The notes beneath the pieces are model-generated. The model did no database searches and had not been told where the DNA came from. It saw only the letters and a list, made by a program, of their open reading frames with translations. Shown piece by piece: positions 29,501 to 38,342 of a stretch of 64,000 nt of DNA. Both the position numbers and the translations under genes were made by a program. Numbering within the stretch: the stretch's first letter is position 1; every line of letters starts with the position of its first letter. The stretch covers positions 186,001 through 250,000 of the forward strand of contig JADKGB010000037.1 in assembly GCA_016717225.1 (NCBI GenBank). Direction: 5' to 3'. The DNA is from Flavobacteriales bacterium. Lineage in GTDB: Bacteria; Bacteroidota; Bacteroidia; Flavobacteriales_F; PHOS-HE28.

Positions 29501-29698
29501 GTTGGTAACGATCGTGATCCTATCCTGACACGTGTAGGCGGGACTACCCCTAATAACGTGGTCAGCGGGTACTTTTCGGAAGACACCAACCTGGACGGTA
29601 GTGTACGCTACATCGGCGTCGGAAACGACCGCGATGTGATCCTCGTTAATGTGGGAAGCACAACACCGAACAACACGCGCACCGAGCAAGTGCCTTGA
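26555..29698 (+). CDS. Exported P-domain protein with duplicated GNDRDPIL C-terminal motif
   Basis: The 1,047-residue protein begins with a signal peptide (MNVRHAILFLGTVLSCTALAQ). Residues 130-560 form a propeller-like domain (PCLSVGPNHVIQMINGPSG, GDPVVVYDALADRWLISEF). A proprotein-convertase P domain spans about 655-795 (ITDLNVFVNLTHTYTADLRL, GNWTLRVQDAATGDVGTINS). The last 250 residues start with SPKVFLEGPYDIGTGLMGDG and end in two related units: TGDVSFNKTLAYVGVGNDRDP and EDTNLDGSVRYIGVGNDRD, each followed by I-L and a T-T-P-N-N motif. The second unit has a D-x-N-x-D-G loop like dockerin or EF-hand calcium sites. There is no standard T9SS sorting domain, so this C-terminus may be an alternative anchoring or sorting signal. 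Confidence 0.82.
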   Translation: MNVRHAILFLGTVLSCTALAQTTSSNLGRMRPDGQYEISIDREVPVEFLGTVQPFTSWDSTQVFPNVAVRDRNGILVKRYPPGTKASRLHDHVDPTAQPQGLDPALQTAGPLHGFERAVDLSVDGIVYNGVNPPDPCLSVGPNHVIQMINGPSGAYFRICDKNLATIGAAQTYMDNFLAAQLSYSGLGDPVVVYDALADRWLISEFTSNNNNLIVAISQTPNPTGAWYVYSYTATNFPDYPKYGVWNNCYVVTSNENSPAIYALPRANMLAGTAGTAVRFTVSSYGTIGFQACTPVHFGGGDAPPAGAPAMFMRMADDAWTTSTTDVDRLELWNINYNAGTPASSTITGPTALNTEAFDTGLCGYTSFACMNQPGSATTLDPLREVLMNRISYRNLTATQGYEGIACSHVTDVSFGSDRGGVRWYELHRTGGSANPWSIYQQGTWSPDANDRWMSGIALNQNGDIGLSYNISGTTGGNVYPGIRYTGRYRTDPLGQMTFAETSIVAGAASNSSNRYGDYASLDVDPADGTSFYGTAQYNPAAAWSTRMFKFSFPANTGCTYPVATATPACANLSQYNVGVNLTNMGSATSIDIQVDNDAGGSNGYTTVQTVTVTGSYGPFGPYATGSAVNVRLLNNLDANCNLNLNNVVAVCNGPGSQCAYSSTGTTNIADNTTVTNSIVVPSLGGATITDLNVFVNLTHTYTADLRLSLQSPTGTIINMIASGLCTDNDNIIVEFDQQAANLIGAVCPMNNIFARPSSSFAGFNSEVMQGNWTLRVQDAATGDVGTINSWCLIPTLSSPNVLVSPKVFLEGPYDIGTGLMGDGLRSASLIPTTQPFTTLGYAFTGAPGAGGTVVGSVFTTTGNNAIVDWVIVELRNPASPASVLVSCAALVQRDGDVVALNGTSPVSLTIGAGSYHVTVRHRNHLGAMTNAAVALSAATTTVDLTSAATATFGTDARKTVGSIQALWTGDVSFNKTLAYVGVGNDRDPILTRVGGTTPNNVVSGYFSEDTNLDGSVRYIGVGNDRDVILVNVGSTTPNNTRTEQVP

Positions 29699-29721
29699 TC
29701 CGGGCACAGGCCAGGAGTGGC

Positions 29722-30237
29722 TTATTGTTTCGCTGGAGCACCAGCTGAAACTGGCTTTCCGCCGTTCTTTTTCGGCTTTTCGTGCAAGGTGTTCTCCGCG
29801 CGCGCGATGGCTTCCAACTCCTTCAAGCGCTCGTAGGCGAGCATTTGCTTGTTGTACCGGCGCAAGTCTGCTGGGCTCAGTTCGTGTACGTTTCGCAGGT
29901 CCATTTTGTCACTGAGGTCGTGCACTTTCACACGAATGGCCAGGTTGTTCTGCGCCACTCGATCGATATAGGCTTCATAGGTCTCTTTCTCACTACGCGT
30001 GATGTGTGCAAGAGCCTCGAGTACAGGCGCTGGAAAGTCCTTCGTGCGCATGTGGGCCAACGTCAGGTCCGAGCGCTCAAGCACATCATGAAGCGCACCG
30101 AGCAGCTGCTCTTCGAGATTTCGGCCACGTGTCATAACCCGCATCACGTGCAGGATGTATGGCTGGTTGAACCGGTCCACTTGGCCCTTGTGGACCTTGG
30201 CCGCCAGGCGGATGGCGCGTTCGAGGAGGAAATCCAT
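29722..30237 (-). CDS. Small HD-domain phosphohydrolase (RelA/SpoT hydrolase-like)
   Basis: This 171-residue protein follows the N-terminal HD layout of (p)ppGpp hydrolases: AAKVHKGQVDRFNQPYILHVMRV, the HD pair in LLGALHDVLERSDLTLAHMR, and VKVHDLSDKMDLRNV in place of the usual VKLADRLHN. No synthetase, TGS or ACT domain is present, so it resembles a small alarmone hydrolase (Mesh1-like) or another nucleotide phosphohydrolase. The C-terminal tail is Lys-rich. The ATG at 30237 is chosen because the conserved part begins immediately; the open part to 30378 looks non-coding. It converges with the preceding secreted-protein gene, 23 bases apart, and has its own promoter-like site upstream. Confidence 0.78.
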   Translation of the reverse strand: MDFLLERAIRLAAKVHKGQVDRFNQPYILHVMRVMTRGRNLEEQLLGALHDVLERSDLTLAHMRTKDFPAPVLEALAHITRSEKETYEAYIDRVAQNNLAIRVKVHDLSDKMDLRNVHELSPADLRRYNKQMLAYERLKELEAIARAENTLHEKPKKNGGKPVSAGAPAKQ

Positions 30238-30253
30238 GGAGTGCGAGGGCGGT

Positions 30254-30282
30254 CGAAAATAGCAGATGAACGAAAAAGTCAA
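30254..30282 (-). promoter_or_regulatory. Candidate Bacteroidota promoter of the HD hydrolase gene
   Basis: Read on the - strand, TTGAC (30282-30278) is followed 16 bases later by TATTTTCG (30261-30254), one base from the -7 consensus TAnnTTTG. The spacing is close to the -33/-7 arrangement of Bacteroidota housekeeping promoters. The ATG lies 16 bases beyond the box. Confidence 0.45.
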
Positions 30283-31083
30283 GCATCGAGAATTCACGCA
30301 GTGCAAACCAGCGCATTGGAACCTCTTAAGCTGAACGGAGGAACAGAAACTGGTCAACCTGATCTTGTGACCGATCAACTGGAAGTCTGGTCAATGTGCC
30401 GTGCAGTTCACGGATCTTGGTCTGAGATGCTCGCAATTGCTGCGCAGAGCTGGAGGTCTTTGTTATGTAGAACAGCCTCGGCAGGTTGGGTCGCACGTCT
30501 GGAGCTTGGATCAAGCTCACTGTTCCGGGGTGTCGCGAGAGTCTTTCTCCAGTACAAGAAGCGGAAATATGTCGATGAAATTGGATTTTGATTCGACGAA
30601 ACTTGACAACGGCTCTCGCATCATACTTCATTTGCGACTCATTCTCGGTGAATACTGGGATCCCGATCGGCCCGCTAGCTACTTGGACACTAGCAACGGA
30701 AAACGATCATGATACTCTGGAATAGTCATGTTAAGCGCTTGGTGCGCCCCGTTCCACGAACGGCGCAGGTGAGCCTTCCGCAATCGGGCGAAGTCGTTGG
30801 CAAGTGGATGCTGATGCACTTGATGGCTGCCGTAGTTGCCTCTTGGGCACAGCGCCTCACATGCTGTTTCACAAGCCGGCCTAGAACGAACCCGGTGAGC
30901 CATGCGTGATCCCAGAACACATCAACGATCGTCCATGGCAGCCCTGCTCTCTGAGTTCCGGGATCCGGAGCTCTGGTGCTTCTGCGTGCTGGGCATCATA
31001 CTGGTCCTTTTTGCATGAATCAAACAAGAGCCGCGATCCGCGAGCCCTTCAAATTGAAAAACCAATAACCAAACACCTCGAAC
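30283..31083. other. Long intergenic stretch, possible 46-codon ORF
   Basis: These 800 bases separate the divergent HD hydrolase and the SBBP-repeat adhesin. No known RNA or repeat was recognised. The best candidate is a short frame on the + strand starting at ATG 30571 and ending at a TGA near 30712 (MSMKLDFDSTKLDNG, about 46 residues, no recognisable motif). Its codons are more AT-rich than those of neighbouring genes, so it may be chance or a foreign remnant. Confidence 0.3.
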
Positions 31084-34000
31084 ATGCGACCGAACCGTTA
31101 CACTCGCTGTGCTCGTCACGGCACGTTCACGGCAATGGCCTTGGCCATCTCCTTGGGCGCTTTTGCGCAACGAGCGCAGAAGTCATCCGGGCACGATGCT
31201 GCTGCGGATGAACTCCTCCACAATTTCGAGAAGCGGATCACCTTCACGGAGAACCAAGGGCAGTTCTCCGAAGGTGTGTTGTACCGCGCAGATTTCCCGT
31301 TGGGCCAGGCATTGGCCACGCCTGAGGGGATGTACATGAAGAGCTATGATCCCATTGCCGTGCGCGAACGCCAGGAAGAAGGCATGCGCATCGAGCAGGA
31401 TATGCACGATGGCAAACCATCCCGACCGCTCACCTGGCGTGAGCGCGGACATGGTTGGATGATGAGCTTCAAGAATGCTACGTCCGCAATGCGCGTGGAA
31501 AGTCGCGCGCCTCATACGGAAACCACCAACTACTTCATCGGTGGCAAGTCCGCGTTGAACGTGGGCACAAGCAACGAGGTGTGGTACACCAATGTCTACG
31601 CGCACACCGATATACGTTACTACCCTGATGCCAACGGCGCACTGGAGTACGACATCATTTGCAAGCCCGGAAGCGATCCACGCAATATCGCGATCGAGTT
31701 CAAGGGGATCGAACGGCTGCGCGTGAACGAGAAAGGCGAACTCGTGATGCCGACCAGTTTGGGCGAAATGACATATCCCGCTCCCGTGGTTTACCAGCGT
31801 GTGAACGGACGTGAACGAAAGGTGGAAGCGAGCTACAAGGTGAGCCAGAACAACATTCTTGGGTTCACACTTGGCGACTATGACAAGTCGCAGCCCTTGG
31901 TCATCGACCCTATCGCATTGCGCTGGGCCACATGGGTGAACACAGCAAGTAGTGACGACAACCACGGACACGCTATCTGGGTGGATCCCAGCGATGGTGC
32001 CATTTATGTGGTTGCACGTGTAGTTGGAACAACTGACCAGATCACGGTTGGTGCCTTCGACGTAATGGCCAACGGGAATCTGGAAATGATCGTGGGTAAG
32101 TACGTGGAACCTGCCGTTGTAGGTGGCTCGGGTACACGTGTTTGGCAGACGTACATCGGCGGAAACAATGACGACAACCCGTATGCGATGGAACAAGGGC
32201 CGGATGGCAACCTGTACATCACCGGTCTTACAGGCAGCACGAACTTCCCACTTCTCGGAGGTACGGGGTTCACAGGAGCGAGCCTCGATCAGCAGGCACA
32301 AAGCGGGAACGACATATTCGTGTTGAAGATCAATACGGCTGGTACAGGTATAAAATCGTGCGTGATCGGTGGTAATGGCGATGACCTTTCCTACGACCTG
32401 CGCACCACAAGCAACGGGGATGTATTGGTGTGCGGAACAACCACCAGCACCAACCTCAATACCCTGAACGGCGGTACGGCGAGCAACACCAATAACGGTG
32501 GAACTGACGTCATCCTCTTCAAGGTGAACCAGGCACTGAGCAGCTTGGTATGGATGCGCAACTATGGCGGTAGTGGAGGTGATGAAACACGCATTATGGT
32601 GCAGGATCCGGTGAGCAACGAGATCTTCCTTGGCGGGTACACCGCCAGCACCAACTTCCCGACGGTGAGCCCTCGACAAAGCACACGCGGTGGCAACACG
32701 GCCGGCTTTCTTCAGCGCTTGAACAGCATTGGTGCAGCCTCCTGGTCTTCGTATTTCTCATCGGCCGCGAGCAGCAGTGCGCAGATCCTGTGCATGGAAT
32801 TCAACACCACACGAACGGAACTCTATTTCGGCGGATTGACCACTGGCCTTCTCGCGGCCAACATCAGCGCGAACGGCGTGTTGGACAATAGCTACAATGG
32901 CAGCACGGATTACTTCGTTTGCCGCATGGGCATTGATCAGAGTTTCTTGGCCTCCACCTATCTCGGTGGTACAGGCACAGAAGCGAACATGATGGGGTTG
33001 AATACGGACCTGAACAACGATGTGTACGTCTTCGGCTATAGTGCCAGCACGAACTTCCCGACCAGCAGCTTGCCGAACACGGCGCTGCAGACCACCAACC
33101 AAGGGGAGAACGACAAGACATTCAGCAAGCTGAGTGCGAACTTGGGATCACTCCTTTTCAGCACCTACTATGGTGGCACCACCGACGACTATGATCCGGT
33201 GGGCGAACGTGGCATCAAATTCAGCAACTGCCGCATTTACACGATCGTTACAGCCGAGAGCAACAACATCCCGCTCACACAGGGTGCATTGAACACTACA
33301 AAAGTGAGTTCGAGCACTACCATCTATGAGCCGGGCCTCGTTGTGTGGGCAAATCCACCGGACATTCTGGACAACACCATCAACGGGAACCAGACCATTT
33401 GCGCGGGTGGTTTACCGGGTAACATCACAGGTTCGAATCCGAGCTATGTTCTTCCGACCATTGTCAGGAACAATTCCGCGAGCGCATATCCTTCCTTGGG
33501 ATCAGCCGCGACTTTCCAATGGCAGATCAGTACGGACAGCCTTAACTGGACCAATATCCTTGGGGCCACCAGCCAGAACCTGTTGGGCTCGCAAGTTGGT
33601 GTGGTCACAATAAAGACGTTCATCCGTCGCATTATCGGTGGTGATGCGTGTGTGCTCGCCGGAGCAGCTGACCAGGTCGTGACGGTAAACATCAATACGG
33701 TTACCGGGGTGGTGAATGACGCATTGTGTAACGCTGGCTCTAACGGTTCGATCACCGCAACATCCACTGGCACGGGACCATTCACCTATCTCTGGAGCAA
33801 TGGGCAGACCACCCAGACCGCGACCAACCTTGCCGCTGGTCCGTATAGTGTAACAGTTACTGATGTGAACCAATGCCCGGCTAGCGGGAATTTTCAGGTG
33901 GGTCAACCAAGTGCGGTCGGTGGTAGTGCTCAGGTTACCAACGCGACGTGCGGAAATAACAACGGCAGTGCAACTGCAAGCGGTTCGGGTGGCACTCCGG

Positions 34001-34584
34001 GATATAGCTACTTGTGGAGCACCGGTGCTGTTGGTTCTGTGCTATCAGGCGTAGCCGGTGGAAACTACAGTGTGACAATTACTGACGCCAACCAGTGTGC
34101 GTTCGTGTTGCCGGTTTCGATCAGTGGTGGCGATGTGCCCAATGCCAACGCTGGGGACGAATCACAGATCACCTGCCTCAACAACCAACAAGTGGTGTTG
34201 GATGGATCATCCACAACGCCCAACGTCACCTTCAGCTGGAGTGGTCCAGGCATTGTGTCGGGCGGTGGTACTGAAGATGTGACGGTGAATGTGGCTGGTA
34301 CATATACGCTCACGGTGACTAACGCGCAGACAGGATGCACTGCTACGGATGCAGCTGTGGTAACGGCTAATACAACACTGCCCGGTGCACAGGCCACGGG
34401 TGGCACATTGAACTGCACGGTGCTGAGCGTACAGCTTGGTGGAAGCGGTAACGGAACGTTCTCTTGGAGCGGTCCGAACGGATTCCCGAGCAACGTGCAG
34501 AACCCAACGGTGAGTGTCGCGGGCACGTTCTCACGGTCACTGGCACGAACGGATGCACAGCCGGCGCAAGGGGGTGGAACTTGA
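31084..34584 (+). CDS. SBBP-repeat giant surface protein, N-terminal part (frame broken)
   Basis: This half has 1,166 codons. A signal peptide (about residues 15-29, MALAISLGAFA) leads into an N-terminal domain typical of SBBP-repeat proteins (FTENQGQFSEGVLYRADFPL, TNYFIGGKSALNVGTSNEVW). Beta-propeller SBBP repeats follow at about 280-760, recognisable from recurring TYLGG/YIGG, GNDDNPYAMEQGPDGNLYI and STNFPT patterns. Two SprB-type repeats lie at about 880-1000 (GSITATSTGTGPFTYLWSNG), then the first Ig-like unit of the long array. The frame is lost at about 34530 inside the array, where one repeat copy carries several small deletions. The protein surely continues into 34724-39394, where the sorting domain lies. 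Likely role: T9SS-exported adhesin or surface filament. Confidence 0.85.
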   Translation: MRPNRYTRCARHGTFTAMALAISLGAFAQRAQKSSGHDAAADELLHNFEKRITFTENQGQFSEGVLYRADFPLGQALATPEGMYMKSYDPIAVRERQEEGMRIEQDMHDGKPSRPLTWRERGHGWMMSFKNATSAMRVESRAPHTETTNYFIGGKSALNVGTSNEVWYTNVYAHTDIRYYPDANGALEYDIICKPGSDPRNIAIEFKGIERLRVNEKGELVMPTSLGEMTYPAPVVYQRVNGRERKVEASYKVSQNNILGFTLGDYDKSQPLVIDPIALRWATWVNTASSDDNHGHAIWVDPSDGAIYVVARVVGTTDQITVGAFDVMANGNLEMIVGKYVEPAVVGGSGTRVWQTYIGGNNDDNPYAMEQGPDGNLYITGLTGSTNFPLLGGTGFTGASLDQQAQSGNDIFVLKINTAGTGIKSCVIGGNGDDLSYDLRTTSNGDVLVCGTTTSTNLNTLNGGTASNTNNGGTDVILFKVNQALSSLVWMRNYGGSGGDETRIMVQDPVSNEIFLGGYTASTNFPTVSPRQSTRGGNTAGFLQRLNSIGAASWSSYFSSAASSSAQILCMEFNTTRTELYFGGLTTGLLAANISANGVLDNSYNGSTDYFVCRMGIDQSFLASTYLGGTGTEANMMGLNTDLNNDVYVFGYSASTNFPTSSLPNTALQTTNQGENDKTFSKLSANLGSLLFSTYYGGTTDDYDPVGERGIKFSNCRIYTIVTAESNNIPLTQGALNTTKVSSSTTIYEPGLVVWANPPDILDNTINGNQTICAGGLPGNITGSNPSYVLPTIVRNNSASAYPSLGSAATFQWQISTDSLNWTNILGATSQNLLGSQVGVVTIKTFIRRIIGGDACVLAGAADQVVTVNINTVTGVVNDALCNAGSNGSITATSTGTGPFTYLWSNGQTTQTATNLAAGPYSVTVTDVNQCPASGNFQVGQPSAVGGSAQVTNATCGNNNGSATASGSGGTPGYSYLWSTGAVGSVLSGVAGGNYSVTITDANQCAFVLPVSISGGDVPNANAGDESQITCLNNQQVVLDGSSTTPNVTFSWSGPGIVSGGGTEDVTVNVAGTYTLTVTNAQTGCTATDAAVVTANTTLPGAQATGGTLNCTVLSVQLGGSGNGTFSWSGPNGFPSNVQNPTVSVAGTFSRSLARTDAQPAQGGGT

Positions 34585-37500
34585 TGGAACACTTCCAGGT
34601 GCCCACAGGGGCACGCGAACTGCACGGGCTAAGCGTACAACTTGTAAGCGGTAAGGAACGTCTCGAGCGGCCGAACGATTCACGAGCACACAGAACCCGA
34701 CTGTAAGTGACGCTGGCACGTATGTGCTCACGGTCACTGGCGCGAACGGATGCACAAGCACAGCGCAAGCGGTAGTGGAACTTGATGGAACACTACCCGG
34801 TGCACAAGCCACGGGTGGCACATTGAACTGCAACGTGTCGAGCGTACAACTTGGTGGAAGCGGTAACGGAACGTTCTCCTGGAGCGGCCCGAACGGATTC
34901 ACGAGCACACAGCAGAACCCAACGGTGAGTGTCGCGGGCACTTATGTGCTCACGGTCACCGGCGCGAACGGATGCACAAGCATGGCGCAAGCGGCAGTGG
35001 AACTTGATGGAACACTTCCCGGTGCACAAGCCACAGGTGGCACATTGAACTGCAACGTGTCGAGCATACAACTTGGTGGAAGCGGTAACGGAACGTTCTC
35101 ATGGAGCGGCCCGAACGGATTCACGAGCACACAGCAGAACCCAACGGTGAGTGTCGCGGGCACGTATGTGCTCACGGTCACTGGCGCGAACGGATGCACG
35201 AGCACAGCGCAAGCGGTGGTGGAACAAGACAACACGCTACCCGGTGCGCAAGCCACGGGCGGCACCTTGAACTGCAACGTGTTGAGCGTACAACTTGGTG
35301 GTAGCGGAAACGGAACGTTCTCCTGGAGCGGCCCGAACAACTACACGAGCACACAGCAGAACCCAACGGTGAGTGTCGCGGGTACGTATGTGCTCACGGT
35401 CACTGGCGCGAACGGATGTACGAGCACAGCGCAAGCGGTGGTGGAACTTGACGGAACACTACCCGGTGCGCAAGCCACGGGTGGCACATTGAACTGCAAC
35501 GTGTCGAGCGTACAGCTTGGTGGTAGCGGTAACGGAACGTTCTCCTGGAGCGGCCCGAACAACTACACGAGCAACGTGCAGAACCCAACGGTGAGTGTCG
35601 CAGGCACGTATGTGCTCACGGTCACTGGCGCGAACGGATGTACGAGCACAGCGCAAGCGGTGGTGGAACTTGATGGAACACTACCCGGTGCGCAAGCCAC
35701 GGGCGGAACATTGAACTGCACGGTGTTGAGCGTACAACTTGGTGGTAGCGGTAACGGAACGTTCTCCTGGAGCGGCCCGAACAACTACACGAGCAACGTG
35801 CAGAACCCAACGGTGAGTGTCGCAGGCACGTATGTGCTCACGGTCACTGGCGCGAACGGATGCACAAGCACAGCGCAAGCGGTGGTGGAACAAGACAACA
35901 CGCTACCCGGTGCGCAAGCCACGGGCGGAACATTGAACTGCACGGTGTTGAGCGTACAACTTGGTGGTAGCGGAAACGGAACGTTCTCCTGGAGCGGCCC
36001 GAACAACTACACGAGCAACGTGCAGAACCCAACGGTGAGTGTCGCAGGCACGTATGTGCTCACGGTCACTGGCGCGAACGGATGCACAAGCACAGCGCAA
36101 GCGGTGGTGGAACAAGACGACACGCTACCCGGTGCGCAAGCCACGGGCGGAACATTGAACTGCAACGTGTTGAGCGTACAACTTGGTGGTAGCGGAAACG
36201 GAACGTTCTCCTGGAGCGGCCCGAACAACTACACGAGCAACCTGCAGAACCCGACTGTAAGTGACGCTGGTACTTATGTGCTCACGGTTACTGGCGCGAA
36301 CGGATGCACGAGCACGGCAGAAGCGCAGGTCGAGCAGGATAGCACCCTTCCCGGTGCGCAAGCGACAGGAGGAAACCTGACCTGTTCGAATGTGAGCGTA
36401 CAACTTGGTGGAAGCGGTAACGGAACGTTCTCTTGGAGCGGTCCGAACGGATTCACGAGCACACAGCAGAACCCTGTAGTAGGAACGGCCGGTTCATATG
36501 TGTTGACGGTTACCGGAAGCAACGGATGCTCAAGCACGGCACAAGCGATAGTTGAGCAGGACGACAGCACCCCAGGTGCGCAAGCGATCGGCGGTGTGTT
36601 GAATTGCAGTATATCATCCATCCAATTGAGTGGTTCAGGCAATGGCACGTACAGCTGGAGCGGCCCGAACAACTTCACAAGCAACGCGCAGAACCCCGTA
36701 GTAACCGCTGCTGGCACATACGTGCTCACGGTAACAGGTGCGAACGGTTGTACCAGTGTGGCACAAGCCGTTGTTGAACAGGACAACACACTGCCGGGCG
36801 CGCAAGCCACTGGCGGGGTATTGAACTGCAATGTCTCGAGCGTGCAACTTGGTGGTAGCGGTAACGGCAGCTTCTCCTGGAGCGGCCCGAACAACTACAC
36901 GAGCAACGTGCAAAACCCAACGGTGAGTGTCGCGGGCACATATGTGCTCACGGTGACTGGCGCGAACGGATGCACAAGCCAGGCGAGCGCTGTAGTAGAG
37001 AGTGACCTCTTGGCTCCGGATGCGTTCATTGGGTTCTTCCCGGAGTTGGATTGCAACATCCAGAGTGTTGCCCTCACCGGTAACAGCCCACAACAAGGCG
37101 TATCCTACAGCTGGAGCGGTCCGAACGGGTTCACGAGCGCGGATCAAACCATCAACGTTAGCACCATCGGAACCTATGTGCTTACCGTGACTGGTGAGAA
37201 CGGTTGCAGCTCGAACACGCAGGCAACGGTAACACGTAACGGTACACTTCCTGGCGCACAAGCAACAGGCGGAGTGCTCACGTGTGAGAACAATGCCGTT
37301 ATTCTGGGTGGCTTCGGCAACGGCAGCTACTCATGGACCGGTCCGAACGGATTCACGAGCCTCGATCAAACGCCAGTTGTTACAGAAGCAGGTAACTACG
37401 TGCTCACCGTAACAGGTGCCAATGGTTGCACAAGCACTGCTTCTGCGGAAGTCACACTGGATGCTGATGTTCCAACAGCCGGTGCCCAAGGTGGTGTGTT

Positions 37501-38342
37501 GAATTGCAACGTGAGCAGCGTAACGCTGCAAGGCAGTGGCAACGGTACATTCTCATGGAGCGGCCCGAACAACTTCACGAGCGCGCAACAGAACCCGGTC
37601 GTTACACTAGCGGGCACGTATGTGCTCACCGTAACGGGTGCGAACGGTTGCATTAGCGTCGCTCAAGCGGAGGTGACAAGTGACACCAACGTCCCCGAGG
37701 TATTCATCGGCTTCTTCGTCCAGCTGGATTGCAACAACCAGAGCACCACGCTTACGGGGAACAGCACCACCGTTGATGCGACCTTCTCGTGGACTGGCCC
37801 CAACGGGTTTACGAGCATGAACCAGTCGATCAACGTAAGTGCGATCGGAACGTATGTGCTTACCGCCACCGGACCGAACGGGTGCAGTGCGACCACGCAG
37901 GCCACGGTTACACAGGACGGCACACTGCCTACTGCGATCGCCACGGGTGGTTCACTGACCTGCTCGATAGCAAGTGTGCAGTTGAACGCCATCGCCGGTG
38001 GAACCTTCGTGTGGAGCGGCCCGAACAACTTCACGAGCACCGAGCAAAGCCCAGTTGTTACGGTGGCTGGCACTTATGTCCTCACGGTAACCGGCTCGAA
38101 CGGTTGCATCAACACCGCAAGTGCTTTGGTAACGCAAGAGAACACCGGCTTGGAATTGAGCACGCAAGGAGGAACGGTTCCATGCGACGGCAGCGGTGCG
38201 TTGATCAGTGCGAGTGCCGACGGTGAGGTGATCTATACCTGGAGCGGCCCGAACAACTTCAGCGCAACCGGCGCGCAAGTGTTGGTTTTCGTTGAGGGCA
38301 TCTACACGGTGACCGGCGTGAACGACAACGGGTGCAGTGCCA
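34303..38342 (+). repeat. Tandem array of about 18 Ig-like 74-residue (222-base) repeats
   Basis: The unit begins VLTVTGANGCTSTAQAVVE and continues through LPGAQATGGTLNC, VQLGGSGNGTFSWSGPN and QNPTVSVAGTY. Copies from about 34724 to 36240 are nearly identical in DNA at an exact 222-base period; those after 36350 diverge and two are a few residues longer. Small choices (ELDG/EQDN/EQDD, NGFTSTQ/NNYTSNV, NCNV/NCTV) are shuffled among copies, as expected from unequal crossover or gene conversion. The copy at about 34528-34723 is damaged by indels. Confidence 0.9.

Noticed and set aside
31183..32679. 498-codon - strand open frame
   Set aside because: Antisense to the SBBP-repeat protein, which has a signal peptide and recognisable domains. 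The reverse translation has none.
34303..38342. CRISPR-like periodicity
   Set aside because: The 222-base repeats have no short spacer-repeat structure and encode a continuous protein repeat.
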